Shown in pieces: positions 8,889-17,592 of a DNA stretch of 64,000 nucleotides. Position 1 is the first letter of the stretch, and the number at the start of each line of letters is the position of its first letter. The notes under the pieces were generated by a model, which was not told the DNA's origin, did not search any database, and saw nothing but the letters and a program-made list of their open reading frames with translations. Source of the stretch: Mycobacterium sp. 852013-50091_SCH5140682 (lineage in GTDB: Bacteria; Actinomycetota; Actinomycetes; Mycobacteriales; Mycobacteriaceae); assembly GCF_001665685.1 (NCBI RefSeq), contig NZ_LZTB01000011.1, positions 124,001-188,000 on the forward strand, read 5' to 3'. A program made the translations under genes and the position numbers.

Positions 8889-9643
8889 GCGCGCCGACGA
8901 TCGGTTCGCCGCTTCGGCAACAGCACACCGGCGACGATCAGCCAGACGAAACCGGTGAACCGGGCAATCGGCAACACCACAGCCGTTTCAGGCCAGATGA
9001 GGACCAGCGTCGCGAATTCAGCGAGCACGGCGATCGCAAGACCGGCCCAGGCCAGTGCCCGCGGCAACAACTCGAGCAGCAGGCTCGGCACCGCGATGCC
9101 TGCGAGCAGCAGGCCGAGCGCCACGATGTGCCCGACCCCACCGGTGAGGAACACCAAGTAGTACAGCGCGCGGATCAGTCCGTCGTCGACCACCACCTCA
9201 GGCCGGGACATGGCCCAGCAGATCAGGCCGGAGAGGCCGAGGGATCCGGCGGCCAGAATGCCACCGGCCAGGGCGATGGTCGCACCGGGCGCCGTGACGC
9301 CGAGTTGGCGCAGCCGGGTGCTCACGGTCGCGGCGTAGGTCGCCAACGGCACCGATGCCGCGAATGTGCCCACCGCACAGGCCCGCACGGCCCCGTGGTG
9401 GTCATGAACGTATCGAAGGATGTCGGCGGCGCCACCGTAGGGCAACGGCATCACACCGCCGATAGCGACGCCGACGATGACCCCGGCCAGCAGCAATCCC
9501 AGCGAAACCGCAGCCAGCGGGGCCAGCGGCGGTCCGCCTTGTCTGCCTTGTCTGCCGGTTCGGGCGGTCCGGGCGGCCGTGGCAGACCCGGCGGCCGTCA
9601 CGGTCCGCGCGGACTGAATTCGATCACCCGATGAATCGTTCAT
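8885..9643 (-). CDS. Multi-pass membrane protein, unknown function
   Basis: 252 aa from ATG at 9643. About six hydrophobic helices follow a charged N-terminus: LAAVSLGLLLAGVIVGVAIGG, AVGTFAASVPLATYAATV, ATIALAGGILAAGSLGLSGLI, YYLVFLTGGVGHIVALGLLLAGIAVP, LAWAGLAIAVLAEFATLVLIW and FTGFVWLIVAGVLL. I do not recognise a characterised family. It is divergent from the MarR gene and its start codon lies inside a 21-bp inverted repeat, so it is likely the MarR target. It is translationally coupled to the downstream F420-type oxidoreductase by a four-base overlap. Confidence 0.7.
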   Translation of the reverse strand: MNDSSGDRIQSARTVTAAGSATAARTARTGRQGRQGGPPLAPLAAVSLGLLLAGVIVGVAIGGVMPLPYGGAADILRYVHDHHGAVRACAVGTFAASVPLATYAATVSTRLRQLGVTAPGATIALAGGILAAGSLGLSGLICWAMSRPEVVVDDGLIRALYYLVFLTGGVGHIVALGLLLAGIAVPSLLLELLPRALAWAGLAIAVLAEFATLVLIWPETAVVLPIARFTGFVWLIVAGVLLPKRRTDRRRA

Positions 9644-9655
9644 ATAATGAACGAT
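9635..9655. promoter_or_regulatory. MarR-type operator with embedded TATAAT
   Basis: Perfect inverted repeat ATCGTTCAT-ATA-ATGAACGAT (9-bp arms, 3-bp spacer) in the gap between the divergent membrane-protein gene and the marR-like gene. The plus strand contains a consensus -10 TATAAT at 9643-9648, and the left arm contains the start codon of the membrane-protein gene. Size and location fit a MarR dimer site giving autoregulation and control of the divergent operon; binding is inferred. Confidence 0.6.
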
Positions 9656-9743
9656 ATGCCCGCGGGACGATGACGGCAACCGTCGCCCGCCGAGTGCCGA
9701 ATGTTTGCAATCATGAACCATTTGACGGTGATACGGTTTCAGC

Positions 9744-10232
9744 ATGGAAGGTGGCCCGGACACCGCGGCATTCCTGCTGGCACAGCTCGGCCACCGGGCA
9801 GCAGCCCTGTTCGCCGAGCAGATGGCGACCGTCGAGCTGACGCCCCCGCACGCAGGCATCCTGCGCGCCATCGGCGCGCAGCCAGGGCTCAGCCAGCAGT
9901 CACTGAGCGCCCAGCTCAGCCTGTTGCCGAGCCGAGTGGTCAGCTACGTCGACGATTTGGAGGACCGCGGCTACGTCGAGCGGCGCCGCAATCCCGACGA
10001 CCGCAGGTTGCACGCGCTGTACCTCAGCACGGCGGGCAAGAAGATCCTGCGGCGCATCGGCGAGCTGGCGCGCCGCCACGATGAGCGGATGACTGCGGGT
10101 CTCGATGCCGCACAACGAGATACGCTGCTGGAACTGCTGCAGACCCTCGCCGATCACCATGAGCTGACACCGCACGTCCATCCGGGCTTCCGCAACCTGG
10201 GCCGCGCGGGCTCCGTCAAGCCAGCCGGGTGA
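9744..10232 (+). CDS. MarR-family transcriptional regulator
   Basis: 162 aa. A winged helix-turn-helix spans roughly residues 30-100: PPHAGILRAIGAQPGLSQQ, LSLLPSRVVSYVDDLEDRGYVER, with the wing RRRNPDDRRLHALYLS that is diagnostic for MarR. The flanking helices form the dimer interface. It probably represses itself and the divergent membrane protein plus F420-type oxidoreductase through the 9635-9655 palindrome. The 3' end overlaps the convergent transglutaminase gene by 17 bases. Confidence 0.85.
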   Translation: MEGGPDTAAFLLAQLGHRAAALFAEQMATVELTPPHAGILRAIGAQPGLSQQSLSAQLSLLPSRVVSYVDDLEDRGYVERRRNPDDRRLHALYLSTAGKKILRRIGELARRHDERMTAGLDAAQRDTLLELLQTLADHHELTPHVHPGFRNLGRAGSVKPAG

Positions 10233-11055
10233 TCTCCACGACCACATCCAAGTCTGTGGAATCCTCGCCGGAATAGATGCCCTTGAGCGGTGTGACGTCG
10301 GAGTAGTTGCGGCCGACGCCGACGCTCACGTACCGCTCGTTGATCTCGGCATCGTTGGTGGGGTCGTAGTGCCACCACCCGCCGGTCCAAGCCTGGATCC
10401 AGGCATGGCTCTGCCCGTCGATGGTCTCGCCCACCGCGGCCTGGCTGTCGGGATGCAGATAACCCGACACGTACCGCGAGGGAATTCCCATGGAGCGCAA
10501 CATGATCAACGACAGGTGCGCGAAATCCTGACAGACGCCCTTCCCCTCCCGCAGGGCGTCGAGGCCCGATGAATGCACACCGGTGGTGCCGGGAACATAG
10601 TCGAGTTCGCTGCGGACCCACTGCGCGGCGGCGATAACCGCGTCCTGAGGTTCGTAGTCCCTGGCGATCCGCTCGGCCACCCGCTGGATCCGCTTGCTCG
10701 TCGGCGTGTAACCCGTGGGGCTGAGCACCTCGTCGAACCGGTCGAGCACCGCTTCGGAGGCGAGATCGTCCCAGCTGACGCTTTCCTCGGACCGCTCGAC
10801 GACTTCAGTTTCGACGACCGACGACGACGTCACCTCGAGTTCGGTGTGCGGCGCATGCAGGTCGAATGCCGTCACCGCAGTGCCCCAGTAGTCCACGTAC
10901 CGGTAGGACCTCGTGGCCGGCACGGTCTCCACCCGGTTGAGGATCACGTTCTGACGGGAATCCGACCGCGGTGTCAGCCGGGCCTCGTTGAACGACGCGG
11001 TGACCGGCGACTTGTACGCGTAGCCGGTCGAATGCACCACCCGCATGCGCCACAT
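10216..11055 (-). CDS. Transglutaminase-like protein (Rv2409c-type)
   Basis: 279 aa. An N-terminal beta domain of about 130 residues precedes a transglutaminase-like cysteine-protease fold with the triad visible as Cys175 (GKGVCQDFAH), His217 (QSHAWIQAW) and Asp231 (HYDPTND). It is the last gene of a three-gene leftward operon with alpha-E and circularly permuted ATP-grasp proteins. That trio is widespread in bacteria, and genomic-context work on ATP-grasp enzymes has suggested it makes and trims a peptide; the substrate is not known. Its ATG directly abuts the upstream TAG stop with no gap. Confidence 0.85.
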   Translation of the reverse strand: MWRMRVVHSTGYAYKSPVTASFNEARLTPRSDSRQNVILNRVETVPATRSYRYVDYWGTAVTAFDLHAPHTELEVTSSSVVETEVVERSEESVSWDDLASEAVLDRFDEVLSPTGYTPTSKRIQRVAERIARDYEPQDAVIAAAQWVRSELDYVPGTTGVHSSGLDALREGKGVCQDFAHLSLIMLRSMGIPSRYVSGYLHPDSQAAVGETIDGQSHAWIQAWTGGWWHYDPTNDAEINERYVSVGVGRNYSDVTPLKGIYSGEDSTDLDVVVEITRLA

Positions 11056-12042
11056 CTAAAGTTCCCCTTCTTCGATCACCAGAGCGCTGCCCCGGCCCGC
11101 GTCGGTCCAGCCCACCCACGGCGCGGAGTGGAAGTATTGCAGCGCCAACGCTTCTCCGACGTCTCGGCAGGTTTTCTGCAAGCTCGCCAGCCGCACCTCC
11201 AGCGATTCCAGCAGCGCGCCGGGTTGCAGGAACTCCAACTCGCTGCGCGCCCGGCCCAGCAGCCGCTGCGCCTCGGCCGTCGCCCCCACTCGGCTGTGCG
11301 GACTGTTCTGCAGCTCGTCGAGGCTGTGTTCGGCCAACCGCAGTGAATGGAATATCGACCGCGGAAACAGCCTGTCCAACAACATGAATTCGACCACTCG
11401 GCCGGCGTCGAGAACCCCACGGTAGGTGCGCAGGTAGGTGTCGTGCGCGCCGGCCGACCTCAGCAGCGTGACCCATGCCGGGGACGATCCACTGTCCCCG
11501 ACCCGCGAGAGCAGCAGCCGCACGATCATGTCGACGCGTTCGATCGCGCGGCCCAGCAGCAAGAACCGGTAGCCGTCATCGCGGCTCAGCGTCGAATCCG
11601 CGAGTCCGGCGAACATCGCCGCGCGGCCCTCCACGTAGGACAGAAACTGATGCGGGCCAAGCCGTCTGGCTACCCGCTCCCGTTCGGCCAACCCGTTGTA
11701 GGTGGTGTTGAGGCATTCCCAGATCTCGGTCGAGGTGACTTCACGGGCGCCACGGGCGTTCTCCCGAGCCGCTGAGATGGCTCCGACGATCGAGGTCCCG
11801 CCGTAGGTGTCTCGGCTGAACGCCACGATGTCGGTCAGCGACCACATGTCGAGTCGCCCAGCGGGTGGCTCGATTCCGAGGACGCGCAGCAGGGTCCGCG
11901 ATGCCTGATCCGGGTCGACGCTGGAATCCTCCAGCAGCTGATGGACCGTGACGTCGAGGATCCTCGCGGTATCGTCGGCCCGCTCCACGTACCGCCCGAT
12001 CCAGTACAGCGATTCGGCATTTCGCGCCAGCATCCACCTCAC
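11056..12042 (-). CDS. Alpha-E domain protein (Rv2410c-type)
   Basis: 328 aa, almost wholly helical. It begins MLARNAESLYWIGRYVERADDTARILD, the conserved opening of the alpha-E family, and continues with AISAARENARGAREVTSTEIWECLN and LLGRAIERVDMIVRLLL. It acts with the neighbouring ATP-grasp and transglutaminase genes; its biochemical role is unknown. Two bases separate it from the ATP-grasp stop, and it runs directly into the transglutaminase start, so the three are one transcription unit. Confidence 0.85.
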   Translation of the reverse strand: MRWMLARNAESLYWIGRYVERADDTARILDVTVHQLLEDSSVDPDQASRTLLRVLGIEPPAGRLDMWSLTDIVAFSRDTYGGTSIVGAISAARENARGAREVTSTEIWECLNTTYNGLAERERVARRLGPHQFLSYVEGRAAMFAGLADSTLSRDDGYRFLLLGRAIERVDMIVRLLLSRVGDSGSSPAWVTLLRSAGAHDTYLRTYRGVLDAGRVVEFMLLDRLFPRSIFHSLRLAEHSLDELQNSPHSRVGATAEAQRLLGRARSELEFLQPGALLESLEVRLASLQKTCRDVGEALALQYFHSAPWVGWTDAGRGSALVIEEGEL

Positions 12043-12044
12043 CC

Positions 12045-13676
12045 CTACTGCTGCTGTTGGGACGACGAACCAGCCGGTGCGCCATTGCTTTTCGGATCGT
12101 TCGCGGCTCTGGGCAGTGACCGCACCACCTCGGCGGCCGCGAGTTCACGGTCGGCCGCCGATGTGCGCGACGCGAGCACCCAGGTGTCCTTCGATCCGCC
12201 ACCCTGGCTGGAGTTGACCACCAGAGAGCCCTCGGGCAACGCCACCCGGGTGAGCCCGCCGGGCAGTACCCACACGTCGTTGCCGTCGTTGACCGCGAAC
12301 GGTCGCAGATCCACGTGCCGCGGCGCCAACTTGCTGCCGACCTGGGTGGGCACGGTGGACAGCTGCATGACCGGCTGCGCGATCCAGCCCCGGGGATTGC
12401 TGCGGATCTTCTTGGTGATCGTCGCGAGTTCCTTGTCCGAGGCGTCCGGACCGAACACGATGCCGTACCCGCCCGACCCCTCGACCGGTTTGATGACCAG
12501 CTCGGCCACCCGGTCGAGCACCTCTTCACGTTCGTCGTCGAGCCAGCACCGGTAGCTGTCGACATTGGCGAGGAGGGGCTTTTCGCCCAGGTAGTACTCG
12601 ATGATCGTGGGCACGTAGGTATAGACGAGCTTGTCGTCGCCGACGCCGTTGCCGACCGCGCTGGAGATCACGACGTTGCCGGCGCGGGCGGCATTGAGGA
12701 TGCCTGCGACACCGAGCATCGAGTCGGGCTTGAACTGCATGGGGTCGAGGTAGTCGTCATCGATCCGGCGGTAGATCACGTCGACCTGCCGCTCGCCTTC
12801 GGTGGTGCGCATGTAGACGACGTTGTCGCGGCAGAACAGGTCCCGACCCTCGACCAGTTCGGCACCCATCTGCCGAGCCAGCAGCGAATGCTCGAAGTAC
12901 GCCGAGTTGTACACACCCGGGGTGAGCACGGCGATGGTGGGATCGGCGACGTTGGTCGGTGCGGCGTTGCGCAGCGCCCGCAGCAGATGTGACGCGTAGT
13001 CGCCGACGGCGCGCACCCGGTTGGTGGCGAACAGTTTCGGAAAGACCCGCGCCATGGTGCGCCGGTTCTCCATCACGTAGGACACGCCCGACGGTGACCG
13101 CAGGTTGTCCTCGAGCACCCGGAAGTCGCCCTTGTCGTCGCGGATCAGATCGATGCCTGCGACGTGGATGCGTACGCCGTTGGGCGGGACGATGCCCGCG
13201 GCCTCGCGGTGGAAATGCTCACACGACGTCACCAGCCGACGCGGGATCACCCCGTCGCGCAGGATTTCCTGCTCGCCGTACACATCGTCGAGGTACATCT
13301 CCAGCGCCTTGACCCGCTGGGTGATACCGCGTTCGAGCCGCGACCACTCGGCTGCCGAGATCACTCGCGGCACCAGGTCCATCGGGATGTGTCGCTCCTG
13401 GCCGGACAACGAGAACGTGATGCCCTGATCGATGAAGGCCCGGCCCAGAGCCTCCGAGCGTGACTGCAGCTCGGAGGCATCGGACGGAGCGAGCTCGGCA
13501 TAGATGCCCTTGTACGGGCCGCGCACATTGCCGGAGGCATCGAACATCTCGTCGAACGCCGCGGCGTAGCGCCCGAGCCGGTTGTAGCCGTCGAAGACGC
13601 CTTGATGTCTGACGCGCGCCGCCGGGGCGGTCTCTGCTCCCCGGGTCCGGGCTGTACGAAGGCTCATCCCCAACAT
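12045..13676 (-). CDS. Circularly permuted ATP-grasp protein (Rv2411c-type)
   Basis: About 543 aa from ATG 13676 (MLGMSLRTARTRG), which has AGGTGG about eight bases upstream; the frame is open to 13712, and an ATG nine bases further in is also possible. Recognisable blocks are FDEMFDASGNVRGPYKGIYAEL, the ligase core FRVLEDNLRSPSGVSYVMENR, VIKPVEGSGGYGIVFG and RGWIAQPVMQLSTVPT. The family is a type 2 circularly permuted ATP-grasp, expected to form an amide or peptide bond using ATP through an acyl-phosphate. It is the first gene of the trio with alpha-E and transglutaminase. The product is unknown. Confidence 0.85.
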   Translation of the reverse strand: MLGMSLRTARTRGAETAPAARVRHQGVFDGYNRLGRYAAAFDEMFDASGNVRGPYKGIYAELAPSDASELQSRSEALGRAFIDQGITFSLSGQERHIPMDLVPRVISAAEWSRLERGITQRVKALEMYLDDVYGEQEILRDGVIPRRLVTSCEHFHREAAGIVPPNGVRIHVAGIDLIRDDKGDFRVLEDNLRSPSGVSYVMENRRTMARVFPKLFATNRVRAVGDYASHLLRALRNAAPTNVADPTIAVLTPGVYNSAYFEHSLLARQMGAELVEGRDLFCRDNVVYMRTTEGERQVDVIYRRIDDDYLDPMQFKPDSMLGVAGILNAARAGNVVISSAVGNGVGDDKLVYTYVPTIIEYYLGEKPLLANVDSYRCWLDDEREEVLDRVAELVIKPVEGSGGYGIVFGPDASDKELATITKKIRSNPRGWIAQPVMQLSTVPTQVGSKLAPRHVDLRPFAVNDGNDVWVLPGGLTRVALPEGSLVVNSSQGGGSKDTWVLASRTSAADRELAAAEVVRSLPRAANDPKSNGAPAGSSSQQQQ

Positions 13677-13790
13677 GCTGCACCACCTGTCGCGTTTTCG
13701 CCGTCCAACCACGTAGCCCGTTTCAGCCCGCCAAACGCGGGTTGACGTGGTAAAACGGTGGCATCAGGTCGGGGCCTGGCGGCCGCCGCT

Positions 13791-13820
13791 TTGGGAGTTG
13801 GGGTACCGCGCTGGTACCCT
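13791..13820 (+). promoter_or_regulatory. Candidate rpsT promoter
   Basis: TTGGGA at 13791-13796 and TACCCT at 13815-13820, separated by 18 bases; TACCCT fits the mycobacterial TANNNT -10. A start near 13827 would give a leader of about 70 bases ending in the GAAGGA ribosome site at 13884-13889. Prediction only. Confidence 0.45.
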
Positions 13821-13897
13821 GAACAGTCGCTGCCCGCTGTGCGGGTACCGCAGAGACTTAGGTAACCCCAGCTAGAGAATTACGAAGGAACTTCTAC

Positions 13898-14158
13898 GTG
13901 GCCAACATCAAGTCGCAGGAAAAGCGCATCCTCACCAACGAGCGTCGCCGGTTGCGCAACCAGTCGGTGAAGTCGTCGCTGCGCACCGCCGTTCGCGGCT
14001 TCCGTGAGGCCGTCGAGGCAGGCGAGAAGGAAAAAGCCGCCGAGCTGCTGGTGTCGACCAGCCGCAAGCTCGACAAGGCCGCCAGCAAGGGCGTCATCCA
14101 CGCCAACCAGGCCGCGAACAAGAAGTCCGCGCTGGCGCTGGCCCTCAACAAGCTCTGA
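13898..14158 (+). CDS. rpsT: 30S ribosomal protein S20
   Basis: 86 aa. It begins (GTG) [25 protein letters not shown], the canonical S20 N-terminus, and is rich in Lys and Arg with two long helices. S20 binds 16S rRNA in the small subunit body. GTG start at 13898 has GAAGGA eight bases upstream. It is a monocistronic gene divergent from the ATP-grasp operon and convergent with holA, with a ten-base gap. Confidence 0.97.
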   Translation: MANIKSQEKRILTNERRRLRNQSVKSSLRTAVRGFREAVEAGEKEKAAELLVSTSRKLDKAASKGVIHANQAANKKSALALALNKL

Positions 14159-14168
14159 GCTTCACGCT

Positions 14169-15131
14169 TCACCCGGCCGCGAGTTGCGCCACCCGGCGCA
14201 CCGCGGCCTCAAGGGCGTAGTCGGCATCTGCCGCTGCGCCCTTTACGTCTGCATTGAGCGTGGCCACCACCCGCATCGCCTCGGCGACGGAATCCCGCGA
14301 CCATCGCCGCGCCTGCTTCTGTGCCTTCTGCACCCGCCACGGCGGCATGCCGAGCTCCCCGGCCAACTTGTAGGGGTCCCCCGACAGCGGACCCACCCGG
14401 GCGATGGTGTGTACCGCCTCGGCCAGCGCATCGGCCAACACCACCTGCGGCTCGCCTGCGAGCATTGCCCACCGCAGTGCCTCTGCGGCGCCTGCCACGT
14501 CGCCGACGACGGCCTTGTCGGCGATGTCGAAGCCCTTCACTTCCGCCTTACCGCTGTGATAACGACGGACCGCGGCAGCGTCGACCTGACCGTCCGTATC
14601 GGCCACCAGCTGCGAGCACACTGCGGCCAGCTCTCGAATGTTCGACCCGACCGCATCGAGGACCGCGTTGACGGTGTCATCGGAAACCTTGACCCGCAGA
14701 TCCCGGAATTCGCGGCGCACGAAGTCGGCCCGCTCCCCCGGCTTGGTGATACGCGCACACGGATGCACTTGCGCACCAAGCTTTTTCAACTGATCAGCCA
14801 GCGCCTTGGCCCGGCCACCACCGGAGTGCACGACCACCAGCGACGTGCCCGGCGGCAGGTCGGCAGCGGCACCGGCGATGAGCGAGACGGCGTCCTTGCC
14901 GGCTTCGGCAGCGGATTCGAGCACCACGAGGCGCTGCTCGGCGAACAGCGACGGGCTGAGCAACTCGGCCAGCTCGCTCGTGCTCACCTCACCGGCGCGC
15001 ATCCGGTCCACCGGCACGTCGTCGGTTCCAGCCTGCGCGCGCGCCGCACGTAGTACGGCCGCGACAGCACGTTCGACCAGCAGTTCCTCGTCACCCAGCA
15101 CCAGGTGTAGCCCTTCGGCCTGTTGGCTCAC
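14169..15131 (-). CDS. holA: DNA polymerase III delta subunit (clamp loader)
   Basis: 320 aa. The N-terminus [20 protein letters not shown] and [20 protein letters not shown] are typical of HolA, and the C-terminal helical collar includes [16 protein letters not shown]. The delta subunit opens the beta sliding clamp within the clamp-loader complex. GTG start at 15131. It is conserved next to rpsT in actinobacteria (Rv2413c) and lies downstream of comEC on the same strand with a 39-base gap, so probably cotranscribed. Confidence 0.92.
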   Translation of the reverse strand: MSQQAEGLHLVLGDEELLVERAVAAVLRAARAQAGTDDVPVDRMRAGEVSTSELAELLSPSLFAEQRLVVLESAAEAGKDAVSLIAGAAADLPPGTSLVVVHSGGGRAKALADQLKKLGAQVHPCARITKPGERADFVRREFRDLRVKVSDDTVNAVLDAVGSNIRELAAVCSQLVADTDGQVDAAAVRRYHSGKAEVKGFDIADKAVVGDVAGAAEALRWAMLAGEPQVVLADALAEAVHTIARVGPLSGDPYKLAGELGMPPWRVQKAQKQARRWSRDSVAEAMRVVATLNADVKGAAADADYALEAAVRRVAQLAAG

Positions 15132-15170
15132 GCCGATGATGGTGTCACGCCGGGGCGACAGGGCTGACAG

Positions 15171-16688
15171 TCAGGCTTGCAGTGCATCCGACAGCGTCCA
15201 GGCCAGCGCGCACACGGCAAAGCCGGCGGCGGTCCGGCGCACCCAAAGCCACCGCCACGCGAGCACCAGCGTTACTCCGCCGGCGGCCACCACCGCCACG
15301 CCGACCCATCCCGACGGCGTGGGCACCGCCGCGCCCGGCACCGCCGACGCCCACCGCGCCACTGACAACAACCACCACAGCTCGGGACCGGTGAATCGGA
15401 TCAGCAGTTGCGCCGCGGCGGGCCACGCGATCGCTATCACCGCGGCCGCGGTGCCCAGCACGGTGATGGGTGGGATCACCGCCGCCACCGCCAGGTTCGC
15501 CACGACCGCCACCAGGCTGAAGGTGCCAGAGATCCCGGCCACCAGCGGTGCGGTGACCAATTGGGCGACGGCTGCGACGCTGACGGCGGCAGCCAACGGA
15601 CGGGGCCACCCGCGGGCCACCAACCGTCGCGTCCACAGCGGCGCGAGCACCACGATGCCCGCTGTCGCGGCGACCGAAAGGGCGAACCCGGCATCGACGG
15701 CCAGTTCGGGTGCGGCCACCATCAGCACGATGACGCTGGCCGCGAGCGCCGGTATGGCGCGCCTGCGGCGGTGGATCAACACTGCGAACAGGGTCACCGC
15801 ACCCATCACCGCGGCACGCAGGACGCTGGCCGACGGTTGCACGACGACGACGAATCCGATCAGGCCGAGCGCTGCAACGCCGACCGCCACGCGTGGCCCC
15901 ACCAGTCCGGCGCTCAGCAGCAGTGCACCGCACACGATGGTCACGTTGGCCCCGGACACCGCCGTCAGATGGGTCAAACCCGCAACCCGAAACTGGGCGG
16001 TGGTCTGCCCGTCCACCGTCGAGGTGTCCCCCAGCGCCAACGCCGGGAGCATCGCGGCCTGGTCTGCCGGCAGGGCGGCCCGGGCCGACTCGGCAAAGCC
16101 GGCCCTGATCCGCTGCGCCGCCCGCTGCACCACCGAGGCCTGCCCGAGCGTCGGCCGCCCGCTCGCGGTGAGCACGGCCACCGTGAGATCACGGCGGGTG
16201 GGCCTGCCGATTGCCGCCCGGAAGCGCGCGGGACGACCGACGGTCATCTCGGTGTAGCCACCGGCCGGGGCGAACACCAGCACCCGCCCCGCGACAGGGG
16301 CGCCGTCCAGTTCGGCAAGGTCACCGCGGAACATCAGCCGGCCACCCGCGATGACCCGAGGTGTCTCGGTGGCGCTGACGAGCACGGTCGCCGCGCCACC
16401 GTAGCGGGCGGTGATCGGGTGGTGCTGCTGCTGGTGCACCCGCAAACCGACGGCCACGGCGAAACCCGCACCGGCGGCGGCCACGGCCAGCACCGCGGCG
16501 ACGCCGAATCCGAGACGGCCGAACCGGGTCAGCACCGCGACAACGCCTGTCGCGGCGACCACGGCGAGGACCGAACCGCCGATGCCCCACACTATGCCCG
16601 TGGCCGTCACGGCCCAGGCCGCCAGCGCCGCGGGAAGCAGCCGCAGGTCCAGCCGGTCGATCTCGACCTCGGGTTCATGGGTGGTCAC
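15171..16688 (-). CDS. comEC: ComEC/Rec2-family channel protein, short form
   Basis: About 505 aa from a GTG at 16688 that overlaps the comEA stop by four bases; the frame remains open upstream inside comEA, so the start rests on coupling. There are many membrane helices, with the competence-domain core GDTSTVDGQTTAQFRVAGLTHLTAVSGANVTIVCG near residues 215-255. ComEC forms the inner-membrane channel for DNA uptake. The C-terminal metallo-beta-lactamase domain of long ComEC proteins is absent: the protein ends soon after the last helices and no HxHxDH is visible. Natural transformation is not established in most mycobacteria, so the role is uncertain. Confidence 0.88.
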   Translation of the reverse strand: MTTHEPEVEIDRLDLRLLPAALAAWAVTATGIVWGIGGSVLAVVAATGVVAVLTRFGRLGFGVAAVLAVAAAGAGFAVAVGLRVHQQQHHPITARYGGAATVLVSATETPRVIAGGRLMFRGDLAELDGAPVAGRVLVFAPAGGYTEMTVGRPARFRAAIGRPTRRDLTVAVLTASGRPTLGQASVVQRAAQRIRAGFAESARAALPADQAAMLPALALGDTSTVDGQTTAQFRVAGLTHLTAVSGANVTIVCGALLLSAGLVGPRVAVGVAALGLIGFVVVVQPSASVLRAAVMGAVTLFAVLIHRRRRAIPALAASVIVLMVAAPELAVDAGFALSVAATAGIVVLAPLWTRRLVARGWPRPLAAAVSVAAVAQLVTAPLVAGISGTFSLVAVVANLAVAAVIPPITVLGTAAAVIAIAWPAAAQLLIRFTGPELWWLLSVARWASAVPGAAVPTPSGWVGVAVVAAGGVTLVLAWRWLWVRRTAAGFAVCALAWTLSDALQA

Positions 16689-17503
16689 ACGCGGACCAGC
16701 GGCCGTAGTTTCTCCAGGCGTGCGGGGCCGATCCCGTCGACCTCGCCGAGCTGCTCCACGCTGCCGAACCGGCCATGGCTGTCTCGCCACGCGACGATGG
16801 CGGCCGCGGTCACGGGTCCGACTCCGGGCAACACGTCGAGCTGCTCGACCGTCGCGGTGTTGAGGTCCACCGGCCCGGCCTGCCCGTGACCGCCGGACGG
16901 CGTCGCGGACGCGGTCGATGGCGCGGTGCTCCCGCCGGTCACCGAGCTGCCCATCGTGGTCGGCTTGCCCGGCGGTGCAGCGATTCCGACCACGACCTGT
17001 TCGCCGTCGGTGACGCGGCGCGCCATGTTCAGCCCGATCAGATCGGCCCCGTCGAGGGGACCACCGGCTGCGGTGAGGGCGTCGGCGATACGCGCTCCGG
17101 CATCCAGGGTGACCAGCCCCGGTTTGTGCACCAGTCCCACGACGCTGACCACGACGGGCCCTGCGGTGGCGCTCGGTGTCGCGCTCGCAGACGAAACCAT
17201 CTGCACCGGAGGCAGATTCGCTGCCGTGACCGGTGGCGGCTTGTCCCGGATCAGGGTGAAGACGGTGACCAGGACGGCCAGCACACCGACCACGGCCAGC
17301 CCCACCACCCCGGCTCGTCCCGGATCGGCACGCGCGGCTGCCAGCCAGCCCGACGGCCCGTCGGATGGGGTGTCGGGCAGCCAACGGGTCAGCGCACTGT
17401 CCGGCGGGGCGCTTGGCTCCCGCTCGGGCTCGGGATCATCGGCAACCGGATCCGCAGGCGTGAGCCTGCGACGCAGCCGCTGCTCGGGCAGTTCGGTGGG
17501 CAT
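16685..17503 (-). CDS. comEA: ComEA-like DNA-binding protein
   Basis: 272 aa. A proline-rich cytoplasmic N-terminus is followed by a membrane helix GVVGLAVVGVLAVLVTVFTLI (about residues 64-85). Next comes an SLBB domain (VVSVVGLVHKPGLVTLDAGARIADALTAAGG), a Ser/Thr/Gly linker and a C-terminal helix-hairpin-helix pair (LNTATVEQLDVLPGVGPVTAAAIVAWR and VDGIGPARLEKL). This is the ComEA plan: membrane-anchored, binding incoming double-stranded DNA outside the membrane and passing it to ComEC. It overlaps comEC by four bases, matching Rv2415c-Rv2414c order. Confidence 0.9.
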   Translation of the reverse strand: MPTELPEQRLRRRLTPADPVADDPEPEREPSAPPDSALTRWLPDTPSDGPSGWLAAARADPGRAGVVGLAVVGVLAVLVTVFTLIRDKPPPVTAANLPPVQMVSSASATPSATAGPVVVSVVGLVHKPGLVTLDAGARIADALTAAGGPLDGADLIGLNMARRVTDGEQVVVGIAAPPGKPTTMGSSVTGGSTAPSTASATPSGGHGQAGPVDLNTATVEQLDVLPGVGPVTAAAIVAWRDSHGRFGSVEQLGEVDGIGPARLEKLRPLVRV

Positions 17504-17592
17504 GCCACGACGGTAGGTACGCGCACGGACGAATCGGCCCGCAGCGGGCCCGTAAGTGGGCCGGCTGTGGATGAACTCAGCTTTGTGGATAA

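Noticed and set aside
14806..16889. Long Thr/Ala/Arg-rich plus-strand frames opposite comEC
   Set aside because: Low-complexity translations with no domain; comEC and comEA are recognised on the minus strand.
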